Assembly: GCA_029945425.1 (NCBI GenBank)
Contig: JAQSDV010000002.1
Location: 625,860 to 689,859, forward strand
Direction of reading: 5' to 3'
Length of the DNA: 64,000 nt
Source: a bacterium
GTDB taxonomy: Bacteria > Pseudomonadota > Alphaproteobacteria > Micavibrionales > UBA2020
In this document: piece by piece, positions 52,309 to 61,802 of the stretch
How positions within the stretch are numbered: the stretch's first letter is position 1
Layout of the letters: each line of letters begins with the position of its first letter
Notes under the pieces: generated by a model
The model's input: only the letters and a program-made list of their open reading frames with translations
Database searches by the model: none
Told to the model about the DNA's origin: nothing
Position numbers and translations under genes: made by a program

Positions 52309-53775
52309 ATGTTTGAAATCCTCACCCCCGCCGAAATGAAGAAAGCCGATGCCGCGACGATTGCCGCAGGCGCGAGCGGCATTCAATTAATGACGCAGGC
52401 CGGCGCTGCCGTTGCATCTGCGGTCAAGGAACGTGTCGAGCCCTGCCCCGTGCTGGTGCTGTGCGGCCCCGGCAATAACGGCGGCGACGGGTTTATCGTG
52501 GCGGCGAGACTGAAAGCAGATGGCTGGAATGTGCGCGTCGCCTGCCCCTTGAAGAAAGCCGCGCTCAAGGGCGATGCGGCGCTGGCGGCGAAGGAATGGA
52601 CGGGCGAGATCGAAAGCCTGAATTCAAACCTCGCGCTGAAGGATGCCGCGCTGATCGTGGATGCGGTCTATGGCGCAAGCTTCGCAGGCGCGCTCGATCC
52701 CGAACTTGTGACCCTGTTCGACAAGATCCGCACCAAGAAACTGCTTGTCGTGGCAATCGATGTGCCGTCCGGCATGGATGCCGCCAGCGGCACGATTGCG
52801 GGAGGCGCGCTGAAGGCCAATTTCACCGTCACCTTCTGCCGCAAGAAAATCGCGCATATGCTGATGCCGTCCAAGGCGTATTGCGGAAAACTGGTCGTGT
52901 CGCTGATTGGAATCACCGACCAGACGGTGGCCGAGTTGAAATCGTCCGTTTTTGAAAACGATTCTGCCCTCTGGCTGAAAAACTTTCCGCTGCCTTCGCC
53001 TGAATCCCATAAATATTCGCGTGGTCATGCTGTCATATTCGGGGGCGCGCAACGCACCGGAGCGGCCTGTCTCGCCGCCTATGCCGCGCAGCGCGCAGGG
53101 GCCGGACTGGTGTCGATCACAAGCCAGCCAAAGACGGTTGCGACCTATGCCCAATACCGCGCCAGCGTGATGATCGATGAATGGGCGACGCTCGATGATC
53201 TGAAAACTGTTTTGCGCGACGAACGCCGCAACGCTGTCTGCATCGGCCCCGGTGCCGGCATGACAGATGACATGAAAGAAACGATTCAGGCCGTTTTATC
53301 CTTTGATAAATGCGCCGTAATCGATGCCGATGTTTTCAGCGCCTTTAAAGAAACACCTAAAGAACTCTTTGCAAAGCTTTCACCTAACAAGCATGTTTTG
53401 ACGCCGCATGAAGGCGAATTCGCCCGCGTGTTTGAAGGCATTGAAGGTAATAAGTTAGAACGCGCCCGCAAGGCCGCGAAATTGGCCAATGCTGTTATAG
53501 TGTTGAAAGGGGCCGATACTGTCATCGCCGCCCCCGACGGAACAGCGATTATCAATGCAAATGCACCCGCGACTCTGGCAACTGCGGGGTCGGGAGATGT
53601 GCTGGCGGGACTCATCACGGGACTCATGGCGCAGGGCATGTCGCCGTTCATGGCGGCGGCGGCGGGCGTCTGGCTGCAGGGAGAAACAGCTCAAATTTTC
53701 GGCCTCGGTTTGACGGCTGAAGACATAATTCACCATTTACCACAATCCCTTAACCGCCTGTTCGCCGCGCGGTAA
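52309..53775 (+). CDS. nnrD: Bifunctional NAD(P)H-hydrate epimerase/dehydratase
   Basis: This enzyme repairs hydrated NADH and NADPH. The N-terminal YjeF_N domain (~1-205) epimerises the R form, with the nucleotide motif GPGNNGGDGF. The C-terminal domain (~225-485) is the ADP-dependent dehydratase with YSRGHAVIFGGA, the IGPGAGM segment, TPHEGEFARVF and the ATP-site sequence ATAGSGDVLAGLITG. The ATG at 52309 gives 488 residues, the standard two-domain length. A more upstream ATG at 52282 is possible. It lies just after tRNA-His. Confidence 0.94.
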   Translation: MFEILTPAEMKKADAATIAAGASGIQLMTQAGAAVASAVKERVEPCPVLVLCGPGNNGGDGFIVAARLKADGWNVRVACPLKKAALKGDAALAAKEWTGEIESLNSNLALKDAALIVDAVYGASFAGALDPELVTLFDKIRTKKLLVVAIDVPSGMDAASGTIAGGALKANFTVTFCRKKIAHMLMPSKAYCGKLVVSLIGITDQTVAELKSSVFENDSALWLKNFPLPSPESHKYSRGHAVIFGGAQRTGAACLAAYAAQRAGAGLVSITSQPKTVATYAQYRASVMIDEWATLDDLKTVLRDERRNAVCIGPGAGMTDDMKETIQAVLSFDKCAVIDADVFSAFKETPKELFAKLSPNKHVLTPHEGEFARVFEGIEGNKLERARKAAKLANAVIVLKGADTVIAAPDGTAIINANAPATLATAGSGDVLAGLITGLMAQGMSPFMAAAAGVWLQGETAQIFGLGLTAEDIIHHLPQSLNRLFAAR

Positions 53776-53879
53776 ATTATTAGTTAAAATTTTAAGTAAT
53801 TCCCAAATACCTGAAATTTTGATAGAATTTAGAGATAGGTTTCTTAGGTTTCTGTGTGCGCGTTTCTGTGGGGAGGGGC

Positions 53880-56816
53880 ATGACTAATCCCTGTCAAAAA
53901 AATTCTGGTATTTTTACCAGAGCGGTTCAGTTCCTGTTGGCGGTTGCGATAGCCGGGTGCCTCTTGTCACCCCGTGTTGCGCAAGCGCAGTATTCAGGGG
54001 CTACGGTGGACATGGACGTCCTGACGCTGGCGCTGCAGGATGATCCCGCCGCGCTCGCAACGCTCAACACCGCCCTTGGCAATCCTGCCTTGCCCTACGA
54101 TGTGTACGCATATCTTGATGGCGTCCGCGCCGCGCTGGGCGATCCGCCCCGCATCAACGCCGTTCCGCCGCCCCCCATCAACCCGCCCACAAACTCCGCC
54201 GCGCTCCTGACGGGCGCTTCGGGTGGCAGCGTCGCCAACCTGACGACGATCCAGAACGCGCTGGGCGGCCCGTACTTCTATAACTATTTCTCCTACGTCG
54301 ATCCCTATTTCGGCATTATTTATCCGCTGGCGCCCATTAACCCGCTCGACGACCTGCTGAACTGGACGATTGCCGGCACCGGCAACATCGGCCTTCAGAC
54401 CCTCGCCAACGCGTTGGCGGGACAGGCCGGCGCGGTCAACACGCTGTCCATCGTTCTCTATAACAGCCCGACGCAGGGCACATGGGCGCTGTTCCAGACC
54501 CTGCTTTGCTCGCAGTTCGGTTCCTGCGCAGCCGCGCAGGCGCTCGTCGCGCTTGCCGCAACCGGCGACGCGGCGGCACAGGCGCAGCTCAACACTTACC
54601 TGGGCTCGCTCATCCTTTCCAACAACACCTCCGGCATGTTCGACGCCGAAGGCATCACCTGGATCACCGCGCTCGGCAACGGTGCGGCGTCCGGTTCCAA
54701 CTGCCTTCTCGACACCGATGGCGACGGCGTACCCGATTGCACGGACCCCGACATCGACGGCGACGGCACCCCGAACCAGCTTGACCTCGACATCGACGGC
54801 GACGGCGTGGCGGATAACCCCGACACCGACGGCGACGGCATCCCGGATTCCGGCGACCCCACCCCCACCGGCGGCCCGCCTGTTGGCGGCGGCGGCGGCG
54901 GCGGCGGCGGTACAGGCGCAACCGGTAGCGGCGGCGGCGGCACGCTCGGCGGTGGTTCCACGCCCCCGACGAACGACTGCGACAGCGCCGCGAGCGCTCC
55001 GCTCACCGGCAGCTTCGGCACCGACCCTTGCGAACTGGCGGAAGACACGCTTGCCATGGTTGACGACACCTATTGGGATGTCGCCGGCGAGCAGTTCGTC
55101 GACCACCTGAACATATTGTGGACGGAGCAGATGCTCCCCTCGCTGAAGAACATGACCGCGCAGTGGCATGCCGGCGTCGTCGACCAGTCGCGCCAGTTCG
55201 GCTCGACGGTGGACAGCCATAACCTCACCAAGCAGATCAAGCAGACGCAAATCCGCGAAGTCGAGGCCAAGAAACGCGTCACGCCGAACGAGCGTGCCTG
55301 CGTATCCGCAACCCCGGCATCCCCGATGGCTGTCACCGCGAGTACGTCGAACGCGCTCGCGTCCGGCTTCCGCGAGGACACGGTAGCACGCTCCGGCGGC
55401 GCGCCCGGCACGCCCGCGGAACAAGGCTCGCAGATCGAGAAAAAAGGCAGGCTTGCTACCTATTGCACGCAGTTCAACGACCCCGAAGCGAATGCGGGCG
55501 TGAACCCCTGCCCCAACCCGACGACCGCAGGCCCCTGGCCGAACGGCGACATCGATATCGAGGGCTTCCTGTTCAAGGACACCGTCTATCTCGACAAGCC
55601 CGAGGAATACGCGGCTGCGCACGAGATCATGACGAACCTGATTGAGCCGAACACGCCCGACAGGCTGACCGACGACATCATCACGACGCAAAGCGGTCAG
55701 GAATACATCCTGCGCCGCGAGCAGATCGAGGCATGGCGCGGCATCGGCTCGAACGTCGTGGCATCGATGATTTCGCGCCGTACCAGCATTCCGCTACCGC
55801 AAGCAGTGGGTGGCGCGACTCCGCCCGCCGTGCCTCCTCCTCCCCCCCCCCCCACGCCACCCGGCCCCATGGCGGCGAGCCGTGGCACCTTCGCCGACTT
55901 CCTGCGCACCCTTGGCGCGCGTGAAGCATCGGGCAGGATCGGCGTTTGCAATGACATCGGCTATTGTGGTCTGTACCAGATGGGTCGCGTAGCTCTGATC
56001 GAAGCGGGTTGCATCTCCGGTGGTTCAGGCTCACAAAGCCGCGCCCCAAATAACTACCGTCAGCCAAACTATACCTGGGTTGGAGGGGCGAGCTGCTCTT
56101 GCGGATCATCAATGACGGCGTTCCTAGCGGACCAAGCATGCCAGACTTCTGCCGTAACGCGCTATCACCAGCGGACATGGGGTTACATCAACGCATCCTG
56201 CCGTGCAATGGCATGCACGACGCAAAGAGGTGTACTAATCACGCCATCGGGCCTGCTGGCTGCCGCTCACCTACTGGGGGCAGGCGGTGTGCATTGTTTC
56301 CTTGGCTGCGGCGCCTGCCCGGGTTCCGTCCGCATTTGTGGCGGCATCCCGTGCGACGGTTCTGGTACCCTGATCACGGAGTATATGAACAAGATGGGTG
56401 GCTACGACCTTCCCTTCGGCGGTGCACAATGTGGATCCGGCCTGCCCGGTTCTTCCGCGGCAACCGGCGTACCGGCTCCGCCTCCTAAGCCTGTCGGCCA
56501 GACCATCCGCGAGATCCGCGAACGCGCGGGCGTCGATCCGGCGAACATCTCGGACAACCCCAGCTATAACGAGATCATGCTGGCGATGACCAAGGAACGC
56601 TTCCTCGATCCCGACTACTACACGCGTATGCAGGCTGAAATCGGCGCACTGCAGCAGGAACGCGCATCGGTGAAAGCTTATATCACCATGCAGTTGCAGG
56701 ACATCTATACGCTACAGGAACAGATCAACGTCCTGATGGCGGCGCGCGCTTCGATGAAACTCAACGAAGGCGGCCAGGGCCAGCAGGACCGCGCGGAGCT
56801 GATCCCCGTCAAGTAA
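53880..56816 (+). CDS. Large exported modular protein with DxDxDG repeats and lytic-transglycosylase-like domain
   Basis: This encodes a 978-residue protein. I chose the ATG at 53880 after the strong GGGGAGGGG site. A signal peptide ends near QAQYSG (~residue 38). Order: unknown helical domain (40-270); thrombospondin type-3-like calcium repeats (~278-328, DTDGDGVPDCTDPDIDGDG); Gly-rich hinge (330-370) on a GGC repeat; helical part (395-480); Cys-containing domain (530-640); Pro stretch on a 12-C tract (650-660); lytic-transglycosylase-like domain (670-850) with Glu682 in REASG and GYCGLYQMG; C-terminal coiled coil (900-965). The middle helical part recalls exported T4SS components, but I cannot assign it. 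It is probably a cell-envelope or secreted murein hydrolase. Confidence 0.85.
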   Translation: MTNPCQKNSGIFTRAVQFLLAVAIAGCLLSPRVAQAQYSGATVDMDVLTLALQDDPAALATLNTALGNPALPYDVYAYLDGVRAALGDPPRINAVPPPPINPPTNSAALLTGASGGSVANLTTIQNALGGPYFYNYFSYVDPYFGIIYPLAPINPLDDLLNWTIAGTGNIGLQTLANALAGQAGAVNTLSIVLYNSPTQGTWALFQTLLCSQFGSCAAAQALVALAATGDAAAQAQLNTYLGSLILSNNTSGMFDAEGITWITALGNGAASGSNCLLDTDGDGVPDCTDPDIDGDGTPNQLDLDIDGDGVADNPDTDGDGIPDSGDPTPTGGPPVGGGGGGGGGTGATGSGGGGTLGGGSTPPTNDCDSAASAPLTGSFGTDPCELAEDTLAMVDDTYWDVAGEQFVDHLNILWTEQMLPSLKNMTAQWHAGVVDQSRQFGSTVDSHNLTKQIKQTQIREVEAKKRVTPNERACVSATPASPMAVTASTSNALASGFREDTVARSGGAPGTPAEQGSQIEKKGRLATYCTQFNDPEANAGVNPCPNPTTAGPWPNGDIDIEGFLFKDTVYLDKPEEYAAAHEIMTNLIEPNTPDRLTDDIITTQSGQEYILRREQIEAWRGIGSNVVASMISRRTSIPLPQAVGGATPPAVPPPPPPPTPPGPMAASRGTFADFLRTLGAREASGRIGVCNDIGYCGLYQMGRVALIEAGCISGGSGSQSRAPNNYRQPNYTWVGGASCSCGSSMTAFLADQACQTSAVTRYHQRTWGYINASCRAMACTTQRGVLITPSGLLAAAHLLGAGGVHCFLGCGACPGSVRICGGIPCDGSGTLITEYMNKMGGYDLPFGGAQCGSGLPGSSAATGVPAPPPKPVGQTIREIRERAGVDPANISDNPSYNEIMLAMTKERFLDPDYYTRMQAEIGALQQERASVKAYITMQLQDIYTLQEQINVLMAARASMKLNEGGQGQQDRAELIPVK
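54885..54911. repeat. GGC trinucleotide repeat
   Basis: Eight GGC units plus GGT encode nine Gly residues, the start of a Gly-rich hinge in the exported modular protein. Length could vary by slippage without frameshift. Confidence 0.9.
55842..55853. repeat. Poly-C tract of 12 inside coding sequence
   Basis: Twelve consecutive C at 55842-55853 code for Pro within PAVPPPPPPPTPPG, just before the lytic-transglycosylase-like domain. A change of one or two bases would truncate the protein before that domain. The frame is open at the present length. Confidence 0.95.
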
Positions 56817-56838
56817 AGCTTGCCGGCGTAACCACACA

Positions 56839-56877
56839 TAATGGCATTTCCCTTTCTTTTTCAGGGGAATGCCATTA
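56839..56877 (+). terminator. Stem-loop terminator after modular protein gene
   Basis: TAATGGCATTTCCC pairs with GGGGAATGCCATTA around an 11-nt T-rich loop, with one bulge or mismatch. It is followed by TCTTTGG. It lies 22 bp after the stop codon and ends this transcript before the next gene. Confidence 0.75.
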
Positions 56878-56920
56878 TCTTTGGTGCTCTTACTTGTGAT
56901 TTCGGAAGGCGTATGCTATT

Positions 56921-57622
56921 ATGAATATAATCAAATTTCTCTGGCAGGCAGTCATGCAAGCGAAAAACGACCTCATTAAATCATTCCGCAAAGCAGCGGT
57001 GCGCGCAACACTCGCGGTGATGATGACCGTCGGCGTTCTGGCGCCTTCCGTCACCGTCATGGCGCAGACGCAAGTCGCTCCTCCTGCCTCCGTAGTTAAG
57101 CTCACCGCTCCGACCGCCGAGACCGAAGCGGGCCGGGTCGCAACCGAAATTTCTTTTACGCGCGTCAAGGATGTCGAAGCATTGGCGAAGCAATATCCGG
57201 CCCTTTCGAAACTGCCCGCTGAACTGAAAGAGTATGACGAGCAGCAAGGGGGCGATAATCCCGCTTTCGTCGAGATAGCGAAATATACCGACAAGGCCAA
57301 CGGACGCGAAATGCTGTTTGTGCATGTGACGACTCCAGTGCTGTGTTCCTATGAAGGTTGCCCGCTTTCTGTCTTCTTGCGTGACGGCAAAGATTTCCGC
57401 AACGTGCTGCAAGTCAATGCATCGGATCCCATCAGCGTTGTCACAAATGGCACCTCAACGTCCGTGATGCTCCCGGGTGCCTATGGTGTCAACCCGTCGC
57501 TGGAATTCCGCTATGATATTAGAACAGGCCAGTTTGAACCCACGCGGGTGGCCGATGCCCAACAGCAACCCGTGCCCAAACAGGTTCCCGCACCATTACC
57601 GGCACCATCACCCAAAAAATAG
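56921..57622 (+). CDS. Exported protein of unknown function
   Basis: This encodes a 233-residue protein. A basic stretch and hydrophobic core (AVRATLAVMMTVGVLAPSVTVMAQ, read as two halves) form a signal peptide, preceded by a 25-residue polar N-terminus if the first ATG is used. A second ATG at 56954 gives a shorter leader. The mature domain has two Cys close together (LCSYEGCPLSVFL) and a Pro-rich tail. No family recognised. It follows the modular exported protein on the same strand after a terminator and may be functionally related. Confidence 0.72.
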   Translation: MNIIKFLWQAVMQAKNDLIKSFRKAAVRATLAVMMTVGVLAPSVTVMAQTQVAPPASVVKLTAPTAETEAGRVATEISFTRVKDVEALAKQYPALSKLPAELKEYDEQQGGDNPAFVEIAKYTDKANGREMLFVHVTTPVLCSYEGCPLSVFLRDGKDFRNVLQVNASDPISVVTNGTSTSVMLPGAYGVNPSLEFRYDIRTGQFEPTRVADAQQQPVPKQVPAPLPAPSPKK

Positions 57623-57634
57623 TTTCCGAATTGG

Positions 57635-58732
57635 CTAGCCCAGATATTGTTTGGGATCGAGCGTCGTTTTGCCGCGGCGCACTTCGAAATGCAGCTGCGC
57701 GTTCATGACAGTACCGGATGATCCGACCGCGCCGATCACCTGCCCCTGCGCCACTTTCGCGCCCGATTTCACGGCGACATTGTTCAGGTGCGCGTAAGCC
57801 GTAATCATCCCATTGGAATGGCGAATCAGCACCAGATTGCCATAGCTGCGCATTTCGCCGACATAGGCGACCGTGCCCGATGACGCAGCATTGACCGGCG
57901 TGCCGCGCGGTGCGGCGATATTGATGCCATCGTTATAAAGCCCGCCCGTTTTCGGGCCATAGCTTGAAATCACCTGCCCCTTCACGGGCCAGATAAAGCC
58001 GTTCCGGCTGGAGGAACGCCCCACCATTTCCGCGCCGCGCGTGGCGGGTTCGGCGGTTGCGGCCGACACCAGCGACACTTTCGGCACGGTTTCAATCTCG
58101 CCAGCGTCTTCCGTTGCGAGCTTTCCGATCAGTGAATCAAATGCCCGCGTGACCGGCGAGGGCCCGGGCCTTTTCAGCATCTGGTTTTCGGTTCTGGTGT
58201 TCGATGCGGCGAAAGTCGATGACGACACAGGCTCGGATTGCGGCGGCGATGATGCCAACTGTTTCGCAAGCGCGGGTGTGGCCGTTGAAACGACGCCATT
58301 CGCGCCCGACGGCACTTTCAGCACCTGACCCGCCTTCAGCGCATAGGGCGCGCTGATGCCGTTTTCCGCGGCCATCTTATCGACCGTCGTACCGTACATC
58401 CGCGAGAGGCTGAACATGGTGTCGTTCGGCAAAACTTTATGCGTGCGCGCGAGCGGCAGCACAAGGCGGCGGCCGGGCCCGACGCGGTCTGACACCGACA
58501 GTCCGTTCATGCCGGCAAGCGCGCTCAAGGGGACTCTGTAGCGTTGGGCGATGGAGGATAACGTATCGCCCGGCTGAACTGTTACCGCCCCGTTTGCCGG
58601 CAGTACGCTTGCGCCGTAATTCTGGACGGGCGCGGGGTTGGCGAGAGATACCGATGCATCACCCATCCACGTCGCCAGCGCGGTGGTGAGCGCGGTTGTC
58701 AGGAGCAAAAATTTAAATCGCCGCCCCTTCAT
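57635..58732 (-). CDS. nlpD: NlpD-like LysM and degenerate M23 murein hydrolase activator
   Basis: This encodes a 365-residue exported protein. A signal peptide (~1-30) precedes two LysM peptidoglycan-binding repeats (VQPGDTLSSIAQRYRVPLSA; VLPNDTMFSLSRMYG). A Ser/Pro linker follows, then an M23-fold C-terminal domain (~245-365) with PVKGQVISSYG and LHFEVRRG. The first zinc motif reads NDGIN instead of HxGxD, so metal binding is lost. Such degenerate M23 proteins (EnvC, NlpD) activate amidases at division. The position before pcm-surE-serS is the classical nlpD neighbourhood. Confidence 0.9.
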   Translation of the reverse strand: MKGRRFKFLLLTTALTTALATWMGDASVSLANPAPVQNYGASVLPANGAVTVQPGDTLSSIAQRYRVPLSALAGMNGLSVSDRVGPGRRLVLPLARTHKVLPNDTMFSLSRMYGTTVDKMAAENGISAPYALKAGQVLKVPSGANGVVSTATPALAKQLASSPPQSEPVSSSTFAASNTRTENQMLKRPGPSPVTRAFDSLIGKLATEDAGEIETVPKVSLVSAATAEPATRGAEMVGRSSSRNGFIWPVKGQVISSYGPKTGGLYNDGINIAAPRGTPVNAASSGTVAYVGEMRSYGNLVLIRHSNGMITAYAHLNNVAVKSGAKVAQGQVIGAVGSSGTVMNAQLHFEVRRGKTTLDPKQYLG

Positions 58733-58743
58733 TCTGTCCCCCG

Positions 58744-59457
58744 TTATGCAGGCATCAGCGCGGGTGCGCTGAAAAAACTGCCTTCGTCTTCTTCCTCGGG
58801 TGCCACCACCACTTCGTTGCGTGCCACGTTCGGCAACAGCGGCACAAAGCGCACGGGCATCAGGCGTTCTGTCTCGTATCCGGTTTCGTTGCGCGTGATG
58901 CGGTAGATAAACTGGCTCGATTTATCGCGGCCCATCGGGATGATCAGGATGCCGCCGACTGACAGCTGTTCCAGCAATGCGGGCGGCGCGCCGCCGTCCC
59001 CTGCCGCAGCCGTCACGATGATGCGGTCGAACGGCGCCTGCTCGCGCCAGCCGAGCATGCCGTCGGCGGCCTTGCAGGTGATGTTGCGGATGCGCAGGTC
59101 GGTGAACATTTTCTCCGCGCCTGCAAGCAACGGCTTGTGACGCTCGATGCTATAAACGCGGCGGCAGAGGCGCGACAGGATCGCGGCCTGATAGCCGGAA
59201 CCCGTGCCGATCTCCAACACCTTGTGACGGTCGTTGACGCGCAGTTCCTGCGTCATGGATGCGACGACCAGCGGCTGGCTGATCGTCTGCCCGCGCGCGA
59301 TGGGCAGCGCGATATCTTCATAGGCCTGATCGTGGAATGTTGTATCGATAAACGCCTCGCGCGGCACGCGTTCGATTGCGCCGAGTACGGCGGTGTCGGT
59401 AATGCCGCATTTGCGCAACTTCATGATCAGCCGGATCTTGCGCGCGAGGAGGCTCAT
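58744..59457 (-). CDS. pcm: Protein-L-isoaspartate O-methyltransferase
   Basis: Pcm methylates isoaspartyl residues in aged proteins to start their repair. The 237-residue protein has the family start FIDTTFHDQAYEDIALPI, the GQTISQP segment and the SAM-binding motif VLEIGTGSGYQAAIL, and VYSIERH. The C-terminal ~25 residues are an acidic extension (VVAPEEEDEG). The gene overlaps surE by 4 bp and is followed by nlpD, the usual cluster. Confidence 0.95.
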   Translation of the reverse strand: MSLLARKIRLIMKLRKCGITDTAVLGAIERVPREAFIDTTFHDQAYEDIALPIARGQTISQPLVVASMTQELRVNDRHKVLEIGTGSGYQAAILSRLCRRVYSIERHKPLLAGAEKMFTDLRIRNITCKAADGMLGWREQAPFDRIIVTAAAGDGGAPPALLEQLSVGGILIIPMGRDKSSQFIYRITRNETGYETERLMPVRFVPLLPNVARNEVVVAPEEEDEGSFFSAPALMPA

Positions 59458-60242
59458 TTGAAAACCTTTCCTAATTCGACGAGTGTCGGATAGTGCGTGA
59501 GGTTCAGCGATAGCGGAGTGACCGTCACATGCCCTGCGGCAAGCGCGCCCATATCGAGCGTATGGTCGTGTTCATCGCGGGCCGGCGGCGGGCCGATCCA
59601 GAAATACGGGCGGCCGCGCGGATCGATGCGGTAATCCATATCCTGTTTTTCCATGCTGTAATGGCCTTGCGCAACGGGGCGGATTTCCGGCGTCACGCCT
59701 TCGATGCGGACGGGAAAGTTCACGTTCATCAGCAGGTTATGTTCCCAGCTTTTGCCTTCGAACGCCTTCAGGATGCGCGGCACATATTCGCGGGCAATCG
59801 CCCAGTCGGGCTTGCCGCCCGCTTCGTCGAAATCCTGACTGAAGGCAATCGCGGGGATCGCCATCAGGGTCGCCTCGATCGCGGCAGCGATTGTACCCGA
59901 ATAGGTGACGTCATCCGCCGTGTTCTGGCCGTGGTTGATGCCGGACACGACCAGATGCGGGCGCACTTCCTTCATGATCTTCTGCACGCCGACCAGAACC
60001 GTATCTGTCGGTGTGCCGTAGACGGAGAAATGCCGCTTGTCGTATTCCTTCATCCGTAAGGGACTGTGGATGGTCAGCGAATGTCCCGCCGCCGATTGCT
60101 GCGTTTCGGGTGCCACGACCCAGACATCCGGCGTGATCGTCAGCATGATTTCTTCCAGCACCTTGATGCCTTCGGCATGGATGCTGTCGTCATTCGCGAT
60201 CATGATCCGCGCTTCGGATAATTTCTTGGGAAACTCAAGCAT
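59454..60242 (-). CDS. surE: 5'/3'-nucleotidase SurE
   Basis: SurE hydrolyses nucleoside monophosphates and short polyphosphate, a survival protein linked to pcm. I chose the ATG at 60242 ([19 protein letters not shown]), 262 residues, with AAGGAA at the right distance. Motifs: [11 protein letters not shown] (metal ligands Asp-Asp, with Ser in place of the usual Gly), [13 protein letters not shown] and [13 protein letters not shown]. It overlaps serS by 8 bp and pcm by 4 bp. Confidence 0.95.
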   Translation of the reverse strand: MLEFPKKLSEARIMIANDDSIHAEGIKVLEEIMLTITPDVWVVAPETQQSAAGHSLTIHSPLRMKEYDKRHFSVYGTPTDTVLVGVQKIMKEVRPHLVVSGINHGQNTADDVTYSGTIAAAIEATLMAIPAIAFSQDFDEAGGKPDWAIAREYVPRILKAFEGKSWEHNLLMNVNFPVRIEGVTPEIRPVAQGHYSMEKQDMDYRIDPRGRPYFWIGPPPARDEHDHTLDMGALAAGHVTVTPLSLNLTHYPTLVELGKVFK

Positions 60243-61539
60243 TTGCTGCTTTTCCTTGCTTTGCTTTCGCAACAGGTTCGAGTTTCTTGAGGCCGCCCAT
60301 ATAGGGCAGCAGCACATCGGGGATCACGACGCTGCCATCCGGCTGCTGGTAATTTTCCAGCACGGCCACGAGGCAACGCCCGACCGCCACGCCCGAGCCA
60401 TTGAGCGTGTGAACGTATTTCGTCGCCTTGTCGCCTTCGCGTTTGTAGCGCGTCATCATCCGGCGCGCCTGAAAATCGCCGCAGTTGGAACAGCTGGAAA
60501 TTTCGCGGTACGCATTCTGGCCCGGCAAAAACACTTCGATATCAAAGGTCTTTCTGGCCGAGAAACCCATATCACCCGTGCAAAGCGCCAGCGTGCGGAA
60601 CGGCAGGTCGAGCTTTTTCAAAATCGCTTCAGCGCAGCCCGTCATGCGGTCCAGTTCCGCCATCGACTCTTCTTCCGACGTGATGCTGACCAGTTCAACC
60701 TTATAGAACTGGTGCTGGCGGATCATGCCGCGCGTATCCTTGCCCGCCGCACCGGCTTCGGAGCGGAAGCACGGCGTGAGCGATGTCAGCCGCAACGGGA
60801 GTTCTTCCGCGTTGATGATCGTATCCAGCACGGTGTTCGTCAGTGAAACTTCCGACGTAGGGATCATCCACAAACCGTTGTTGGTCTTGAACAAATCATC
60901 GGCGAATTTCGGCAGCTGGCCGGTGCCGTACAGCGCCTCGTCCTTCACCAGCAGCGGCACGGAAAGTTCGGTATAACCATGTTCGCCCGTATGGGTATCG
61001 AGCATGAATTGCGCAAGCGCACGCTCCAGCCGCGCCACGCCGGAGCGCAACAGCACGAAACGCGCGCCGGACATTTTTGCAGCGGCTTCGAAATCCATGC
61101 CGCCCAGCTGAGCGCCGATATCAACATGGTCTTTCGGGTTGTTCATGCCGCGGGGCTGTCCCACGCGGCGGACTTCGACGTTGTCATCCGCGCTTTTGCC
61201 GTCGGGCACAGATTTGTCGGGGATGTTGGGCAGGATGGCGAGCACCTTGTCCAATTCGCCCTGGGCGGTCTTGTCGCCCTCCTCGATCCTGGCGATTTGT
61301 TCTTTGTAACCAGCCACATCCTTCATGATGGCGTCGGTGTTTTCACCCTTGGCCTTCATCGCGCCGATTTTGGACGACGCTTCGTTGCGCTTGGCGAGGA
61401 GGATTTGCACCTCGGTCATTACCGCGCGGCGCTTCTCGTCCATCTCGAGGATTTTGGCGGATTGCGCAGGCAGACCGCGCCGCGCCCAGCCGGAATCGAA
61501 CATCTCGGGGTTTTCCCGAATTAACTTCAGATCAAACAT
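60235..61539 (-). CDS. serS: Seryl-tRNA synthetase
   Basis: SerRS charges tRNA-Ser and tRNA-Sec with serine. The 434-residue protein has the N-terminal coiled-coil arm (~25-100) that binds the tRNA variable arm and class II motifs: [22 protein letters not shown] (motif 2) and [17 protein letters not shown] (motif 3). Length is normal. It starts the serS-surE-pcm-nlpD run with overlapping genes. The leader (61540-61802) is shared with the divergent hydrolase gene. Confidence 0.97.
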   Translation of the reverse strand: MFDLKLIRENPEMFDSGWARRGLPAQSAKILEMDEKRRAVMTEVQILLAKRNEASSKIGAMKAKGENTDAIMKDVAGYKEQIARIEEGDKTAQGELDKVLAILPNIPDKSVPDGKSADDNVEVRRVGQPRGMNNPKDHVDIGAQLGGMDFEAAAKMSGARFVLLRSGVARLERALAQFMLDTHTGEHGYTELSVPLLVKDEALYGTGQLPKFADDLFKTNNGLWMIPTSEVSLTNTVLDTIINAEELPLRLTSLTPCFRSEAGAAGKDTRGMIRQHQFYKVELVSITSEEESMAELDRMTGCAEAILKKLDLPFRTLALCTGDMGFSARKTFDIEVFLPGQNAYREISSCSNCGDFQARRMMTRYKREGDKATKYVHTLNGSGVAVGRCLVAVLENYQQPDGSVVIPDVLLPYMGGLKKLEPVAKAKQGKAANA

Positions 61540-61802
61540 ACCTGTCTCTCAATAATGTTGGATTTCCCCAAACCCTTAGTGTTTTCAATTGTATGACTTT
61601 TTTAGAATCCGGTCTAGTGCCGCGTCACGCTAAGTTCCTGACTCATCGTGAAAAAATGCCGTTCATGCGTTACTTGAACAAGGATATGACGATAGAACAA
61701 GGCGTTAGATTCGCAGGCTCACCCACCGTTTTATTTAGGCCGGATTGACATAAGAAATAATTATGTCTAGGGTCGCCTCACAAACCACCGATGGAGACCA
61801 TC

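Noticed and set aside
53994..55691. A 565-codon open frame opposite the exported modular protein
   Set aside because: Antisense to the gene with signal peptide and ribosome-binding site. The Ala/Gly/Arg composition mirrors the repeats on the other strand.
55842..55853. Possible frameshift (broken gene) at the C tract
   Set aside because: The frame is open through the tract, and conserved lytic-domain motifs follow in the same frame, so the gene is intact at this length.
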